From: Hypericum androsaemum
Taxonomy: Eukaryota > Streptophyta > Magnoliopsida > Malpighiales > Hypericaceae
Assembly (NCBI GenBank): GCA_963995505.1
Contig: OZ023194.1
Span: 15,496,428-15,560,427 of the forward strand
Direction: 5' to 3'
DNA length: 64,000 bases
The first letter of the stretch is position 1; the number at the start of each line of letters is the position of its first letter. Positions 12,101-24,694 of this stretch are shown one piece after another. The notes beneath the pieces are model-generated. The model did not search any database. It was not told the DNA's origin and saw nothing but the letters and a program-made list of their open reading frames with translations. Position numbers and translations under genes: made by a program.

Positions 12101-13183
12101 GGATAAATTACTCCCTAGTTTTTGGTGTTTGGTCATCTTCCCCCTCGGGTCCCTGGATTTACTGTCTCTCGTGTTTGGTTAAACTTCTCCCTCGGGTCCC
12201 TGGCTGACGTCATCGGCTCTTTTTTTCATTTTTGTCATGAAAATGACTATTATATCCCTTTGGTATTCTTCTCAGGCGAACAAAATTTATTCTGGCGAAC
12301 AAACTAAGTCTCCGATCATCAAATTAAAAAAAATTAAAAAGACGACGAAGACGGTGAAGACCCATACCCAGCACTAGCAGCGATGATGACGACAGTCCCT
12401 CCATCGCCGTTGAGTTTTCCCTCAGCTGTTGAGGCCCTCTTCTCCGCTCCGCTTTTCCTCTACCTCGCCGCTCTTGCCCAATCGCAGCATTCATCGGGAA
12501 GATCGACCGTCGAGGCCCTCTTCACCCGTTCTTAATTTAGGTTTTTGTGAAATGGGAATTTCTTAGGATTGAATCAGAAAACACAAAGTTTGAAGGTCCG
12601 GGATTTCTTAGGAATTGGGGATTTCTTCACTGTCGGAGTCTACCTCGCGCTCCTCTCCGTCGTGTTCGGGATCGTCCTCGCCATTAACAGCGAGCCGCTC
12701 TTCCACCTCTTCGGGTTTCTCGTCTGCGTGGGATCCACCTAGCTGGGCCCGCCACAAGAGGCGGCCTCGACGAGGAGCGTGGGGCCCACCGCCTAGACGC
12801 GGTGTTCCTCGTACCCGTAGTCGGTCTTCACGTGGTTGATGTAGTCTTTCTCGAAGGCGTAGTTGGCCTACTAATATTTGGGTTATTTGTTCAATTGGTA
12901 TTTTTCTTGATCTCTAATTTTTATGTTTTTGGTTTTGTTGGCTGGAAAATTTCGCCGGAGAAGACAAAGAGTCACCGGAGAAGGTTGGGGTCGCCTGATA
13001 AGATGACCAGAAGGGTATAATAGTCATTTCTATGGCCAAAAATGAAAAAAGAGTCGATGACATCAGCCAGGGACCCGAGGGGGAGGTTTAACCAAACACG
13101 GGGGACGGTAAAATCATTTTCGGAAATCCAGGGACCCGAGGAAGAGGATGACCAAATACCGGGGACTAGGAAATAATTTGCCC
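12101..13183. mobile_element. Pack-MULE-like element with about 175-bp terminal inverted repeats
   Basis: The left end (12101-12275) and right end (13010-13183) are imperfect inverted repeats. Both contain CTCGGGTCCCTGG twice, a GTTTGGTTAAAC block and a GACGTCATCG-like stretch. The termini are GGATAAATTA and, inverted, GGGCAAATTA. Flanks TTAAAAAAT (12092-12100) and TTAAAAATC (13184-13192) look like a decayed 9-bp target duplication, the Mutator size. The interior is GC-rich, encodes no transposase and carries pieces of host genes, as Pack-MULEs do. The same TIR family recurs at 42242-43530. Confidence 0.8.
12620..12742 (+). pseudogene. Captured fragment of a triose-phosphate-translocator-family gene
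   Basis: One frame reads FFTVGVYLALLSVVFGIVLA then PLFHLFGFLVCVGST and stops at 12740. This hydrophobic pattern resembles two membrane helices of plant nucleotide-sugar/triose-phosphate transporters (TPT family). A TCTTAG acceptor-like site precedes it, so it is probably one captured exon. Just right of it, the minus strand of 12793-12870 reads YAFEKDYINHVKTDYGYEE, apparently from a different gene I cannot name. A short separate frame (about 51 codons, from about 12382) lies to the left. Confidence 0.55.
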
Positions 13184-13225
13184 TTAAAAATCTAGTTGAT
13201 GTCCTAATAAATAAATCCTAAAGGT

Positions 13226-13350
13226 AGTAAATTATTGTACGCGTCCCCCGTCCACGAACAGCCAAGAATATGATTCCACGCGTTTCCCAGTAAATTATCG
13301 ACACGCGTCCCGTCCACCAATAGCCAAGAATATTATTCCACGCGCTTCCC
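13226..13350. repeat. 63-bp tandem duplication upstream of the Smr gene
   Basis: A unit starting AGTAAATTATTG and containing CACGCG-type motifs and CAAGAATAT occurs at 13226-13288 and again from 13289, with a few substitutions. It sits about 380-500 bp before the Smr-gene ATG, so it may double a promoter element (ACGCGTC/CACGCG cores). Confidence 0.8.
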
Positions 13351-13729
13351 TTTTTCCCACCCCACACGACCATAGCCCAACTTCCTCGATCTACGTACGT
13401 GGACCCACCAATCCCACGTAATCGCGCCAGAGATCAATAGGCGTTTCCCATTCCCACCTCTCCCCTCGTTCCCGGAAATAGAGCCAACAACAGCCTTCAC
13501 ACAAAAAATCCCGGGCTCTCGAAATTCCTAGATTTTGGGTCTCCCTGGATTTCCAGGAATCGGAATCTAATCCATTCCAAATCCTCAAACCTCTCCCTCT
13601 CCCCTTTTCCCCAAATTGATGTAACCGTTGTTGTGATCGTCGTCGCGATTTGTTTTCGCCCAAATAGAAAAATGAGGCCAAATATAGATTAGTCGGTTAG
13701 CTGGAATATCGAAAAGGAGATCACGGGAG

Positions 13730-16700
13730 ATGAAGCAGAACAAGAGGAGGCGGAGAAAGCGCCCTCCACCGCGCGCCGCCGGTGCTGGCTCCGTGCCGCC
13801 GGAGGAGACGGAGTTGAAGGCCGTCCTCGGGCTGATGGAGGCGTTCGAGTCAGTCTCCCTCGACGACGTCACCTCCGCGTACAAGGAGGCCAGTGGGGAT
13901 CTCGCCAAGGCGGCCGAGATACTCGCCACCGTGGCGGAGGAGGCTGCCGCCGGAGACGATCCTTCCACCAGCTCGTTCTCCAGTGGGATGTTCGGTTCGG
14001 AGACGGGCTCCGGTTCGTGGTTCTGGGGGTCCAGCTCGAGCTCAGCTGCATCGGAGGGCGCTCCTGAGGGGAATGTGGGGACCACAAGGGGCCACCGGAA
14101 CAAGCAGAAGAGGGTGGTGGCTGTTGCGGGGACGGTTTCAAATATGCTGGGGAAGGAGTACGTGAGGCGCGGGGGGTTCTCCAATGGGAAGGGATTTGGG
14201 GGTTTAGGGTTAGGGTTAGACATGGGTGAGAAGGAGCAGTTGCTGTGTTCGATGCTCGGTCCGGATTGCGAGCTTAGCATGGCAGTGGTACAGGATGTTC
14301 TCTGTGAGTTCGATGACTTTAATTTATGCTTTGTTCTTTGTGGGGATAGTGGAGAAGTTGATTAATTTCTCATTCATGAAACTGTGCTCAAGTGTATCAA
14401 TAAGTCCAGTTGGGTTTTACAAGAATTGTTAGTTGATGTATCGATTTATTGACGGCGAAATGTATCATTCATTACTTAAATGATGTTCTATATAAAATGC
14501 CATGCCTAACTTTCGCCCTTTGTATTTTCACAGGTCAGTGCGGATATGATGTGGAAAAGGTAAATGATTGATTTGCTAACTGTGAACCTATGTCAAAATT
14601 GTTTGTAATTAATGTAAATGAGTGGCTTCAGATTCACGTAATTGGGGCTCTTGCTAGTGATTGGTTGAGAATCTGTGTGCTTGAACTTGACAAAGTTATG
14701 TGCATCTTTGAAAGTGATAAACTCTTCATAGAGTATTATTTTGCTGCTCTTTTAAAGGCACAGTACTAAGGCAGTGTACTTTCCCTCTATCTCTATATAG
14801 TTGAACCACTTTTTTTATTCTACTACTTCCTTATTTTCAGGCCCTTGACATCTTGCTTGATCTATCTGGGTCTAACTCCCAGCACTCTGGCAAAAGTTCG
14901 TATTCGAAGGATGCTCTGAACTTCAGACATGACCAAGGAGTCGCTGATGAATGTAGCGATAATGTAACTTGGCCATAATTGTTGACCAGTTTGTTGAAGT
15001 AGCTGTGCATACTACCCCTTGTTAATCTGGGCTCATGCTTTGGTGCCATTTCCTTGCGTTGTTTAATTTTTGGAAGTACCGAACGTGATCTTTTCTAAAA
15101 TGCTTGAATACAGTATGCCTGCAAACAAGTGTTTCCAGGTTTGGTCATTGTGAAGCAAAAAACTTAAGATGGGGTATTTTGAAAAAAATGATTACTAAAA
15201 AACTTGTTTAAATCAAGCTCTAGAAGCTCAACCTTAATCCTTCCGTCGAACTGGTTACTCAGTCTAGGGCATTCTCAAATTCATTTCTTAAAGTATGTTA
15301 AAATTCTGTTTATTTCATAACAGATGATGGATGCAAACTCTGATTGTACATCACATGAGAGAGTATGGGGCAATGGTGGGAGCAGGTAAGATGTACTGAT
15401 CTCTTGTGCTGTTTGTGTGGCATTTGAAGATTGTTTATCTGTGAGAGATTTTCTATTTTCTTTGGACTGCTTTTTTTTTTTGTAATTGAGAAGCATTTGA
15501 AATTTATGTTATAGTAGGGGATGTTTTCAAATGGAGACTATGGTGGAACGAAACCTTAGTCCGCTTCAGAGATTTTGACTTCTTAATGAACTTGCCTGGG
15601 GTAGAGGGTGACTTTGGTCCACTCAAGAGATTTTGACGACTTATGAATTTTTGACTACTAATTAATTTTATGTGGTAGGAAGAAGCATTGGTCCATGTGA
15701 GGGATTTTAATGCCGTCTTCTGTCAAGATCCTTATCCTGGTCAGTGTCAGGCATTTACCCAGCAGAGCCTCAGCTACTTCTTCTTTTTCAGGAGTTATTG
15801 GGAAGCTCTGCTTGAAATTCCATCTTCAACTAGTTCACCAAGTGATGAGCCGAATCTCCCTCAAAAGGTGTTAGATTCTTTGTTTAAAATCCCAGAGAGT
15901 TCTGAACGCGATCAAAGATCCATGAATTGGAAGAATGTAGTTAAAAAGATGCAATCGCTTGGACCCAGTTTCTATATGCAAGCAACTAATGACACTTCAC
16001 GTCTGCGAGAAAGTTGTGGTATATTACATTGCTTATTCGCCTGCTGTACTGTTGCACTGAAGATGCTTCTCGAAATCCATCCTTTTGATGGTGCATTTAT
16101 AGAGCTGTAGTTCGTCAACTTGCTGCTGATCCTCCATATTTCACTCTGTTTTTTACAATGTAGCCAGCGATGAAGAGTATCATCTGCATAGAAAATCAGC
16201 GAACCAACACTGGGATTCTGTAAAATCCTACTATCAAAAAGTAAGAGAATGTTTTCTCCTTGTGGTTAAATGACGAGGCAACTGTGTGATGAATCTTATG
16301 GTTTTTATAGTTCTAAAGACAGTATGTGATCTTTGGAGATTACTTGTTCAGGCTGCAGTAGCATACTCAAATGGGGAGAAGGAGTTCGCTTCGTACTTGT
16401 CTAACCAGGTGTGTTAACTTTGGGCGGTGACATTGGTGAAAGCTTTTGTTTAAGGTTTATATGTTACAGTTAGTGTATGTTCTGATATGTGGGAGCATTC
16501 AAATATCTTGTTGACTTTGAGTTATTTGGCAATTGTGTCAAGAAATTATGTTAACTTTGAACTTGAAGATGTACAAGAAATGAGATCAAAGCTTTATGCA
16601 AAGCACATGATACCATGAGTGAGCAAAGCTTTGGTCTCCTGTTTCGTCATTAAGTAGTTTGTGATGTCCTTCTGGCAACTTGACTTGATGCCTCAATGTA

Positions 16701-17503
16701 TTTGGCTGGTGAAGGGTAAGGTGGAAACTAAAATAGCTCGGGCTGCAGATCAAAGGGCAAGCCAGGGTATATTTCAGTCCAGGTTAGTGAATCAAGCATT
16801 TTCCTAAATAGGAGACTGATCGCTGTCTTCAGTACTTAAGCTGGTTGTTCCTCGTTCTGCAGGAATAAGGATATAGAAAATGTGGTAACAATTGATATGC
16901 ACGGGCAGCATGTGAAACAAGCAATGAAGCTTCTGAAGCTACACCTGCTATTTGGAACTTACGCTCAATGTAGGTGTTGACCTTCAGTTTCCACCGGTCT
17001 TGAAAAGCAAGAACAGAGAGAATTTGAAAACTATATTAAGTTCTTCAGTATTATTTTGACTGTCTCGTCATCCTCTATTCATGTTCTGTTTTCTTGCTTC
17101 AGCAATTCAGACCCTAAGAGTCATCACAGGTTGCGGGAGTCATGGACTTGGAAAGTCAAAAGTTAAGCAATCGGTATGCCCTTGGATTTTTTCTCGTTCA
17201 GCTTGCTAAATATTATCGTTGTCACTGCTAAATAAAAGGAATAGATGCTTTTTTCATGTTCAGTTCCTGGAATGGTCGTCTTCTCGTGCAGCTCTAAGAC
17301 CTTGCTGCTACCAGATTCTAAGCTCGCTGGCCACGATTGTCGATTTTTGACAATTCATGAGCGCATTTCCTGTTTTGCAGATCACGAACCTATTAGAAAA
17401 GGAAGGCGTTAGGTGGAGTGAAGAGAATCGTGGAACGTTATTAATCAAACTTGAAGCTTCCAAGGTGTACAGTTTTATGGATTCAGATAGCGATGCCGAG
17501 TGA
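13730..17503 (+). CDS. Smr-domain protein with UBA-like and DUF1771 regions
   Basis: Eleven exons: 13730-14303, 14534-14559, 14841-14963, 15324-15385, 15792-16018, 16164-16240, 16352-16408, 16715-16782, 16863-16969, 17103-17173, 17381-17503. All phases join. The N-terminus is basic (KQNKRRRRKRPPPR), then comes a UBA/CUE-like helical block (LMEAFESVSLDDVTSAYKEA), repeated once in degenerate form near ALDILLDLSG. DUF1771 follows (YYQKAAVAYSNGEKEFASYL), then a C-terminal Smr domain with IDMHGQHV and TGCGSHGLGKSKV. Smr domains are nuclease or nucleic-acid-binding modules. The architecture is that of Arabidopsis SDE5 and its relatives, which act in RNA silencing. Which subfamily this is, I cannot decide. 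The coding sequence contains three telomere-like TTAGGG units encoding a GLGLGL stretch. Confidence 0.9.
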
Positions 17504-18435
17504 CTCGCTCTGACCAAGCTACAGCAGGATTATAACAGTCCATGGTACGCTTAGATCAATCAGTTGTTGTATATGGGTCGTCAGGTGTATATTTATCTAG
17601 GCAGGCAAAGGGCATTTGACCTGATGTTAACGAATTTGATAGAGGTATAGAGTTTAATCTCCGGTGGGTGTATTCATGGTGTAAAAAATGTAGGCAGCAT
17701 ACTAGTGACCTCTGTCTAGCTCAATGCTGACCTTTCTAGAGCATAGCTCAATGCTAACTTAGATTTCTCTGTATTGACGCGGTATATTAAAGTTTAAAAG
17801 ATGAACATACGGTGTATTTGAGAGTGCGTTTGTATACGGGAAATTGGACACCCATTTTTATCCTTAGGGTTGGTGCAAAAAAATGCCTAAACGAAATGAA
17901 AAAGCCATGCGACATATCTATTGTCATATTTGTTATCATATTAACATTACTTAGATAATCAATTATTCATTTTATTATACTATTTTCATCAAACATTATT
18001 CCTTTTTCTACAAACAAAGTTAATATTAAATATACTGATATTACCGAACTATTCAAGCAACAATAGGTATTCTATAAGCTTCTCTATCTGCCAAAAATAT
18101 TTGAATCTGAATTAATTCGAAAAATCAATCAGCCCCGAAAGAGCAGAAAAATGGGGATTCAGACTCCTACCAGCCATTGGACTCAGACTCTCTCTTCAAT
18201 TAATTAGGCGCGAATTCACTCATCCACCAAACAAGAAAAAAACCCAACACCTCTCTCTCTCTCTCTCTCTCCCGCGACCAAGACAATGCAGCGACGACAA
18301 GTCCAACTCCATTGGACAACAACAACAACAAGGACAATGTAACAAGAAGAAGAAGAAGAAGAAAAAAGAGAAGAAAATGAAGCATTTGTTTTGAATTACA
18401 AGGATTATATAGCAAGGAGGAGGAGAAGTATAATA
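17504..18435. other. Intergenic DNA and GT90 gene 5' UTR with microsatellites
   Basis: AT-rich spacer, then probable 5' UTR with (TC)n at about 18251-18270, (ACA)n at about 18317-18330 and (AGA)n at about 18342-18365. No separate gene is seen. Confidence 0.6.
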
Positions 18436-21144
18436 ATGTTGAGAAGCAGCTCATTGAAACCAGCTCGGTCGCCTTCTTTCATTCTCCTTTTTCTGGTCGC
18501 CTTGTCCCTTCTAACCCTCTTTCTCCTTTACCAGGTAATACACCAATACGCATTCTTCATACATTTGCAAAAAGACACCAACTTTGCATAAAGATGAGAA
18601 CTTTTTTTTTGTAGTCTGGGATTTTGGTGAATTCGGGACCACCTTTTTGTTGATCCGACCTTGGTGAGTTTTATACCGCGGTAGATTAGCTGGCAATAGA
18701 TTGTTCTACAAAGCCCGCATTTCGGTTTTGGTAAATTCAGGAACTTTCTGTTGTTTGTAGAGGTCTCGAGTTTGATGCTACGAATGAAGTTGTCTTAAAA
18801 ATCCGATTTGAACCCAAATTAGTCGGGTGTGTGTACCTAATGGTTGTTAGATGATGAGCAGGTAAACCAATTCGCGGGTCGAACCAAAACAGTAGCCGGT
18901 CACAACTTGGAGCCAACCCCGTGGCACCCGTTCCCGCCCCAGCGAAGAGAGCAAGCATTCCCGGGCTTACAAGATCATACAATGCTCCTACCTGACTTGC
19001 CCATATTCCAGCAACGAGACCATAGTTGGAGAGGCCGGGTTCCGGGATGCCTCAGCGTCCACGTGCCCGGATTTCTTTGGTTTCATCCACCGTGACTTGG
19101 AGCCCTGGTCCAAAACAGGGGTGACAATGGAGCACATTAGGCGTGCCAAGAACTTTACCGCCTTTCGGGTGGTGATCTCCAAGGGGAAGCTATATCTGGA
19201 CCTGTACTATGATTGTGTTCAGAGCAGGATGATGTTCACCGTCTGGGGGTTGCTGCAGCTGCTGAAGAGGTACCCCGGGATGGTGCCAGATGTGGACATG
19301 ATGTTTGATTGTATGGACAAGCCTACTGTTGGAAGGGAGGAACATGGATCCTTTCCTTTGCCTTTGTTCCGATATTGCACCACCGAGCAGCATTTTGACA
19401 TCCCGTTCCCTGATTGGTCCTTCTGGGGCTGGTAAGAATCACATTTTCTTTTCTCATAAGTAGAAATTTCTAGAGTTGAAACCTTGGTCCTCCATTGATA
19501 ACGACATATTTCCGTCATTTGCCCGAGCGTTGAAATGATCGCATTGGTCAGGTAATGGAAGTAACTTTTGCTTTCATTGCCAGTTGATGTTAATTTGTAA
19601 TTAAATTGTTTGCAGGCCCGAGGTAAACCTTAGACCCTGGGATGTGGAATTTCAAGATATTAAACAGGGCTCTCAAGGTCGAAGCTGGTCCAAGAAATGG
19701 CCCCTTGCATTCTGGAAAGGAAATCCATACGTCCACGCTCCTGTTCGGGAGCAATTGCTACAATGTAACCATTCGAGGAAGTGGGGAGCGCAAATTATGA
19801 AGCAGGTCTTGTTTTAGACACAACTAACTTGCTACCAATTATTACAGAATAATATTGATTCTAAACTGAGGTGTGTTCATTCAGGATTGGGAACAAGAAG
19901 CAAAAGATGGTTATGAGAAGTCGAAATTGTCTAATCAGTGTGATTACCGGTAAGGACTATTCTTACTCTGACAACTAATCAGCAGATCGAAATATCCTCT
20001 GATTTTGAATGATCTAACCAGATTGCAGAGTGCAAAATTTTTTTGGAATAAGTTATCTGTTCCCTTCAGCTTTTAGCTTATGTGGCAGCCAACAGGCTTT
20101 TGGTTGAAAAATAAAGTGGAGGGAGCGCCTCTTGTCATTGATGTAAAGTTAGTGAAGACAAGATTAATGCAGTTCATAATTCTGGAAGATTTGTGGTTAC
20201 AGAATGGCTAGCAGTCTTGCATTTGAAGCATTTGTTGAAGCAACCCATATTGACTGTAGCGTTTTGTTGGCCCCAATTTACAAGTGCAAGAGTTTCACCG
20301 ACCCGTCGCCTTAATTTTCTGGATTAGATATAGAGATTATAATAGCATTCCTGCTAATTTTGTGTAGCATGAATAGCTCTACTGATATTCACTCGGCCTC
20401 CTGCTCATCCTGCTCTGCTGTTTTCTATCCCTTCCAATGCAGTTACAAAATCTATGCTGAAGGCTATGCCTGGTCAGTAAGCTTGAAGTACATTGTGGCT
20501 TGTGGTTCAGTTACATTGATCATTTCTCCTCAGTATGAGGATTTCTTCAGCCGCGGTCTTGTACCTAAGGAGAACTATTGGCCGGTCTCCACGGATGAGT
20601 TATGCAACTCAATAAAGTTTGCTGTTGACTGGGGCAACGCACACCTAAATGAGGTCAAGTAAACAGCTCAATCTTTTGCATCTGAATGTTACAGTTCGAT
20701 CTTCTATCGCCTCCGTGTGTATCTTAAATGGGGTTGCTTAGGAGGCACCTGCCTTGTGATGCCCGTTTCTTCTCTTATAATCAAAGTTCCAGCATTTTCC
20801 TTTCTCAACAGGCTCAGGATATCGGAAAGGGAGGACAGGGTTTCATGGAATCATTGAACATGGACAGAGTCTATGACTACATGTTCCACCTGATACTGGA
20901 GTACTCCAAGCTGCTTGTTTTCAAGCCTGTGCCTCCTACCTCCGCTCTTGAAGTCTGCTTGGACTCGCTACTGTGCTTGGCTGACCCAAAACAGAAGGAT
21001 TTTCTTGAGGCGTCCAAAGCCGTCCCCTCACTAGAACCTCCTTGCAGCCTCAAGTGGAGGAGCAGCGACTTCATTGAAGGGTGGATGCAAAAGAAACACA
21101 AGGCAATGGATGAAGTTAGAGCAATGGAGAGACGGGAATCTTGA
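18436..21144 (+). CDS. GT90 O-glycosyltransferase (rumi/DUF821-like), frameshifted in exon 2
   Basis: A Golgi/ER type II glycosyltransferase of the CAP10/rumi (DUF821, GT90) family. Exons: 18436-18534, 18862-19431, 19616-19805, 19885-19949, 20443-20653, 20812-21144, about 489 residues. Exon 1 encodes a short cytoplasmic tail and one membrane anchor (FILLFLVALSLLTLFLLY). Conserved blocks include GHNLEPTPWHPFPP, LLQLLKRYPGMVPDVDMMFD, HFDIPFPDWSFWGW, YKIYAEGYAWSVSLKYI and ISPQYEDFFSRGL. In exon 2 the frame holding the first block must switch at about 18963 to the frame holding AYKIIQCSYLTC. Two bases appear to be missing there, and the upstream frame stops at about 19094. Everything after is clean, so this is either a very young lesion or an assembly error. 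The acceptor substrate is unknown in plants. Confidence 0.88.
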
Positions 21145-23939
21145 TCGGTCAATTTTTTTGGGGGGAACACCAGTTCGAAGTTGTGAAGGCCCATATTGCA
21201 GGTAAAGCTTCTTGTTGTCTTAATCATCACATGAACTTGGAATATTATTCTGAAATGAGACAAAAACTTAACGGGCGCAACAGGTTAATACAAAGATTTT
21301 CCAATGACAAAGCATGCTTTCCCCATAGTTGATGTGTTTCTAAATCGCGAATCGATGATGATGCTGGCTTTGGTTATAGCAAAAAGTCCTATTTATAGAT
21401 GTATCTTCTAGTTTTTATCAGTTCGAGGGCATGAAATATCCTGAGGTTCACAAGCACATTTTGCAGTGTCGAGACGGTCGATGGATGAGGATGGTCTCGC
21501 GTGGTGGTCACCTACCGCTTCGATGATTCTTTCATGGCCTCGTCGGGTGGCGGACCATTGGAGATCAGCTCACTGAGAATCTGTGGATGCATCTCTTCAT
21601 CAAACTGCAACAGCACAGTGCAGGTTGTTCCCTGCAGGTTTCAGATGCTTTTGGGGCTGAAAGTGTACTCGGGCAGCTTTAGAGCAGCAAACCCAAACGC
21701 TTGCTATTACAAGCAATTTATTTACAAGTATAATTTTTTTTTAACCTCTACGATTTGAACTATAATCACTTTAAGCTAAATTATCACCACTCTCTCATAC
21801 CGTTAGAGTATGTGTTCGTTGGTGTTATCTTAGAAGCGTTATGAGCAAATATCAGGTTGTGCTCTTTTTTGGTGCTTTAGTTCTTACCAAAAACAACTTT
21901 GTTGTAAACTTGTAATAGGTACCCTTGAGGAATGAGATTCTTTATGATAGGTACACTAATCTAGGTTCAAATAAAAAAGATCACAAAAAACAATAAAATT
22001 TATTATTCATGGAAGAAAAAATTTTACATTTGAATTCATTTAAAGAGTTAAAGAGTATATGTAAGCCCGGACCACAAGTACCGGCTTGGAACCCCAAGGC
22101 CAACAAAATGGATGTCACTAAGTTGAGCAATATGGATGTGACTTCGTCAATTTTAAAAAAAGTCATTTTATTACTTCTTAAATTTCCGACGGACCATACA
22201 TCGTTTATTTTTTTTAATATAGATTATACTAATTCTTTTTATTACTCTAAATCTTATCACTTAGTATATAATAAATACTAAAGTCAACCACTGTATCTTT
22301 TCAACAAAATAAAGTCAGCCACTATCATAATCACTTATAAATAATTATCATCCCGATGGAATAAGTGACGTCCTTCTCACAAATACTATTCACAATTAAT
22401 TGCCAAGTGGACGGTTCAAATACTGACAACCACCCTGTCAATTTCGGGTTAATGAATCAAATTTGTAATAAAAGTTGGATATACATATTTTAATACAATA
22501 TTAAAGTATTTTATTTTTTATCCGCACATGACTATTTTATGGTAGGTAAAGTTGTCTATGTTTCGATTGAAATATGAATTTCAGTATCGGTTTTCCCACC
22601 GATAAAATATACCGATTAGGAGAAACGTGTAATTGATTGGTTGTCTCCAGTAGACCAATCAAAATTAGGCCACTTTTTAAGAGACGGAACAGCTAGCTTT
22701 CACATGACGGCAGTTTTATCAATTCATTGATCCAGCTCCTAAGAATGGGAACCGGTGGAAAGTCTGGTACGATTTACAAATATTCTTTGATTCAAAACAT
22801 AACTTTATATTCAATACAAAACTCAGAGACAATCGGTAGCTAAATTTTTATAGCTCATGTATCAAAATCAACAACAATCTATTTGGAATGTGGAATTTCC
22901 CAAAATGTCTTAGTTTAATGAAGTTTATTGGCCCAAATTTTTTTCAATTATAAATTTGTCTTATGTGCCATGAAATATGAGACAACACGATAACAATATG
23001 TCATAAGAATAATATACTCTAATGCCATGTTAAAGTTGATCGATAGATAGTTAACATGTAAATATAGTACCAAAAAGTATTTAGTCTGGCAGAATAATAC
23101 ATAGAATAATTTTATAGTTAACATATAAATATAGTACAAAAAAGTATTTAATCTAGCAGAATAATGCATAGAATAATTTTATGAAAATTTATGGTTCAAA
23201 TTTAAGAAAGTGTATTTTTGGTGTAAATAAATTTACTTAAAAAAATGTAAACATAGCTTGGAAATCATCGTATAGCTCCAAATTTGTAAACCTGTAATGT
23301 AACACGAGCAGACTAGTGTTTATATTCCCCTGCTTTATCTTTCAATAATAAATTTTATTTCTTGTCCCCGCATCAAATTAAAAGTTGGTTCTATTCGAAA
23401 AGAGTAAAGGTTGGTTCGATTGGGACTTCACCAACTAATTAATTAATTTGGAATAGTGGAGAATAAAAAACTTGTTTTGGAATAGTATCTTCCGTCGAGC
23501 CATGTAATTTCCCATGGAACCAACTTTTTTTGTTTTCTTTAATTGGATGCTTTCCTTTGCTACTTGGATAAGGACCTCGTCGGAATGAAGAAATGGATCA
23601 ATTTCTTGGAATATCCATGTCCCATTTTTCCAGAAAACTTTCTGTTCATCGAGGTAATTGATTTTAATTTGAGTTGGATTAGATCGTAAAAGGTTATAAA
23701 TTTTGCTAAATTTCAACGCAATTAAGTTCTCAAATAGTTGAATTAGCGTCACCGACAAACAAGAATAACTAGATTTTTTTCCTATATTTTTTTTTCATTT
23801 TGGCGATTTTTTTCCTATGATCAACAATAACTAATGTAGAGATCACATTATTGCAACACTGGATGATTTTAATGGTTGTATTAAATAATTAATTGCAACT
23901 TGAAAATCGAAAGATTAAGACTAGAGATAATCTTATAAG
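21145..23939. other. GT90 3' flank and AT-rich intergenic DNA
   Basis: The first few hundred bases are probably 3' UTR. The rest is AT-rich, with no supported gene. A 67-bp tandem duplication lies at 23049-23182. Confidence 0.5.
23049..23182. repeat. 67-bp tandem duplication
   Basis: A unit starting AGTTAACATGTAAATATAG and ending ATAGAATAATTTTAT is repeated immediately (23049-23115, 23116-23182) with about five differences. AT-rich, intergenic. Confidence 0.85.
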
Positions 23940-24321
23940 ATGTAGATTGGTGAGTTCGAGTGAGGGGCCTCTTGTGTGCTAGGTGGTTTTGAATTAGTGT
24001 CTGCCTCACATGTACTGTTGCGTTGTGATGTTATCGCCCCAATTTGGAATTATTTGCTTAAGTTGGTGGGCGCGAGTTGGTGTATTCGGAGTGATCTTTT
24101 GCGATTCATGGAGGATTGGATGAATATTATGCTGAGGGCTGATCATAAGAAGGCCTGGTTCATTGCTTTTGCATCGGTTTGTTGGAGCGTTTGGTTGGCT
24201 CGCAACAAAGCCATTTTTGACAATAAGGATGCTCGTTTGGATGATGTTCTGCACTCCATCTCAAGTTATACTGTGGACTGGGGATTATGGTCCGGTTTGT
24301 CGAGATCTTTTAGGTTTCAAG

Positions 24322-24694
24322 TATTAGGAAATTACAACACAAGGGAACAATAACGCGCAGAAAACACAAACACAAAATTTACGTAGTTCGGTCTAAAATC
24401 TACGTCCACGAAAAAAAAAGAAAACTTTTATTGATGAGTAGCCACAAAACCATACATAACCCTAGGGTAACATATCTTCATATAGAGACAAACCCATGTA
24501 CATTAAGTAACCTATCTAGGTCGTCCTAGGAGTCTAAAACAAAAATATGATACAAAATAGAAAAAGTTGTCGCAAGATTCTGGGGGCTGCCAGTTTGCCC
24601 GAAGCTTGCAACTTTTGTAAGCGGCCGTTGGCAATCGCCAACTTACTAGCAGGTGCCAGCCCACCAGATTTCTACTTCTCGACAAATCCCAACA
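24322..24694 (-). repeat. Copia LTR (3' LTR of the minus-strand element)
   Basis: Pairs with 26631-26984. Shared blocks include CTACGTCCACGA, CATACATAACCCT and GCCGTTGGCAATCGCCAACTT. On the minus strand it begins TGTTGGGA. Confidence 0.9.

Noticed and set aside
14195..14220. Telomere-like TTTAGGG/TTAGGG units
   Set aside because: Only three units, and they lie inside exon 1 of the Smr gene encoding a GLGLGL stretch; not an interstitial telomere array.
13585..14280. 231-codon minus-strand frame opposite Smr exon 1
   Set aside because: A GC-rich shadow of a well-supported coding exon; the plus strand has domain and splice evidence.
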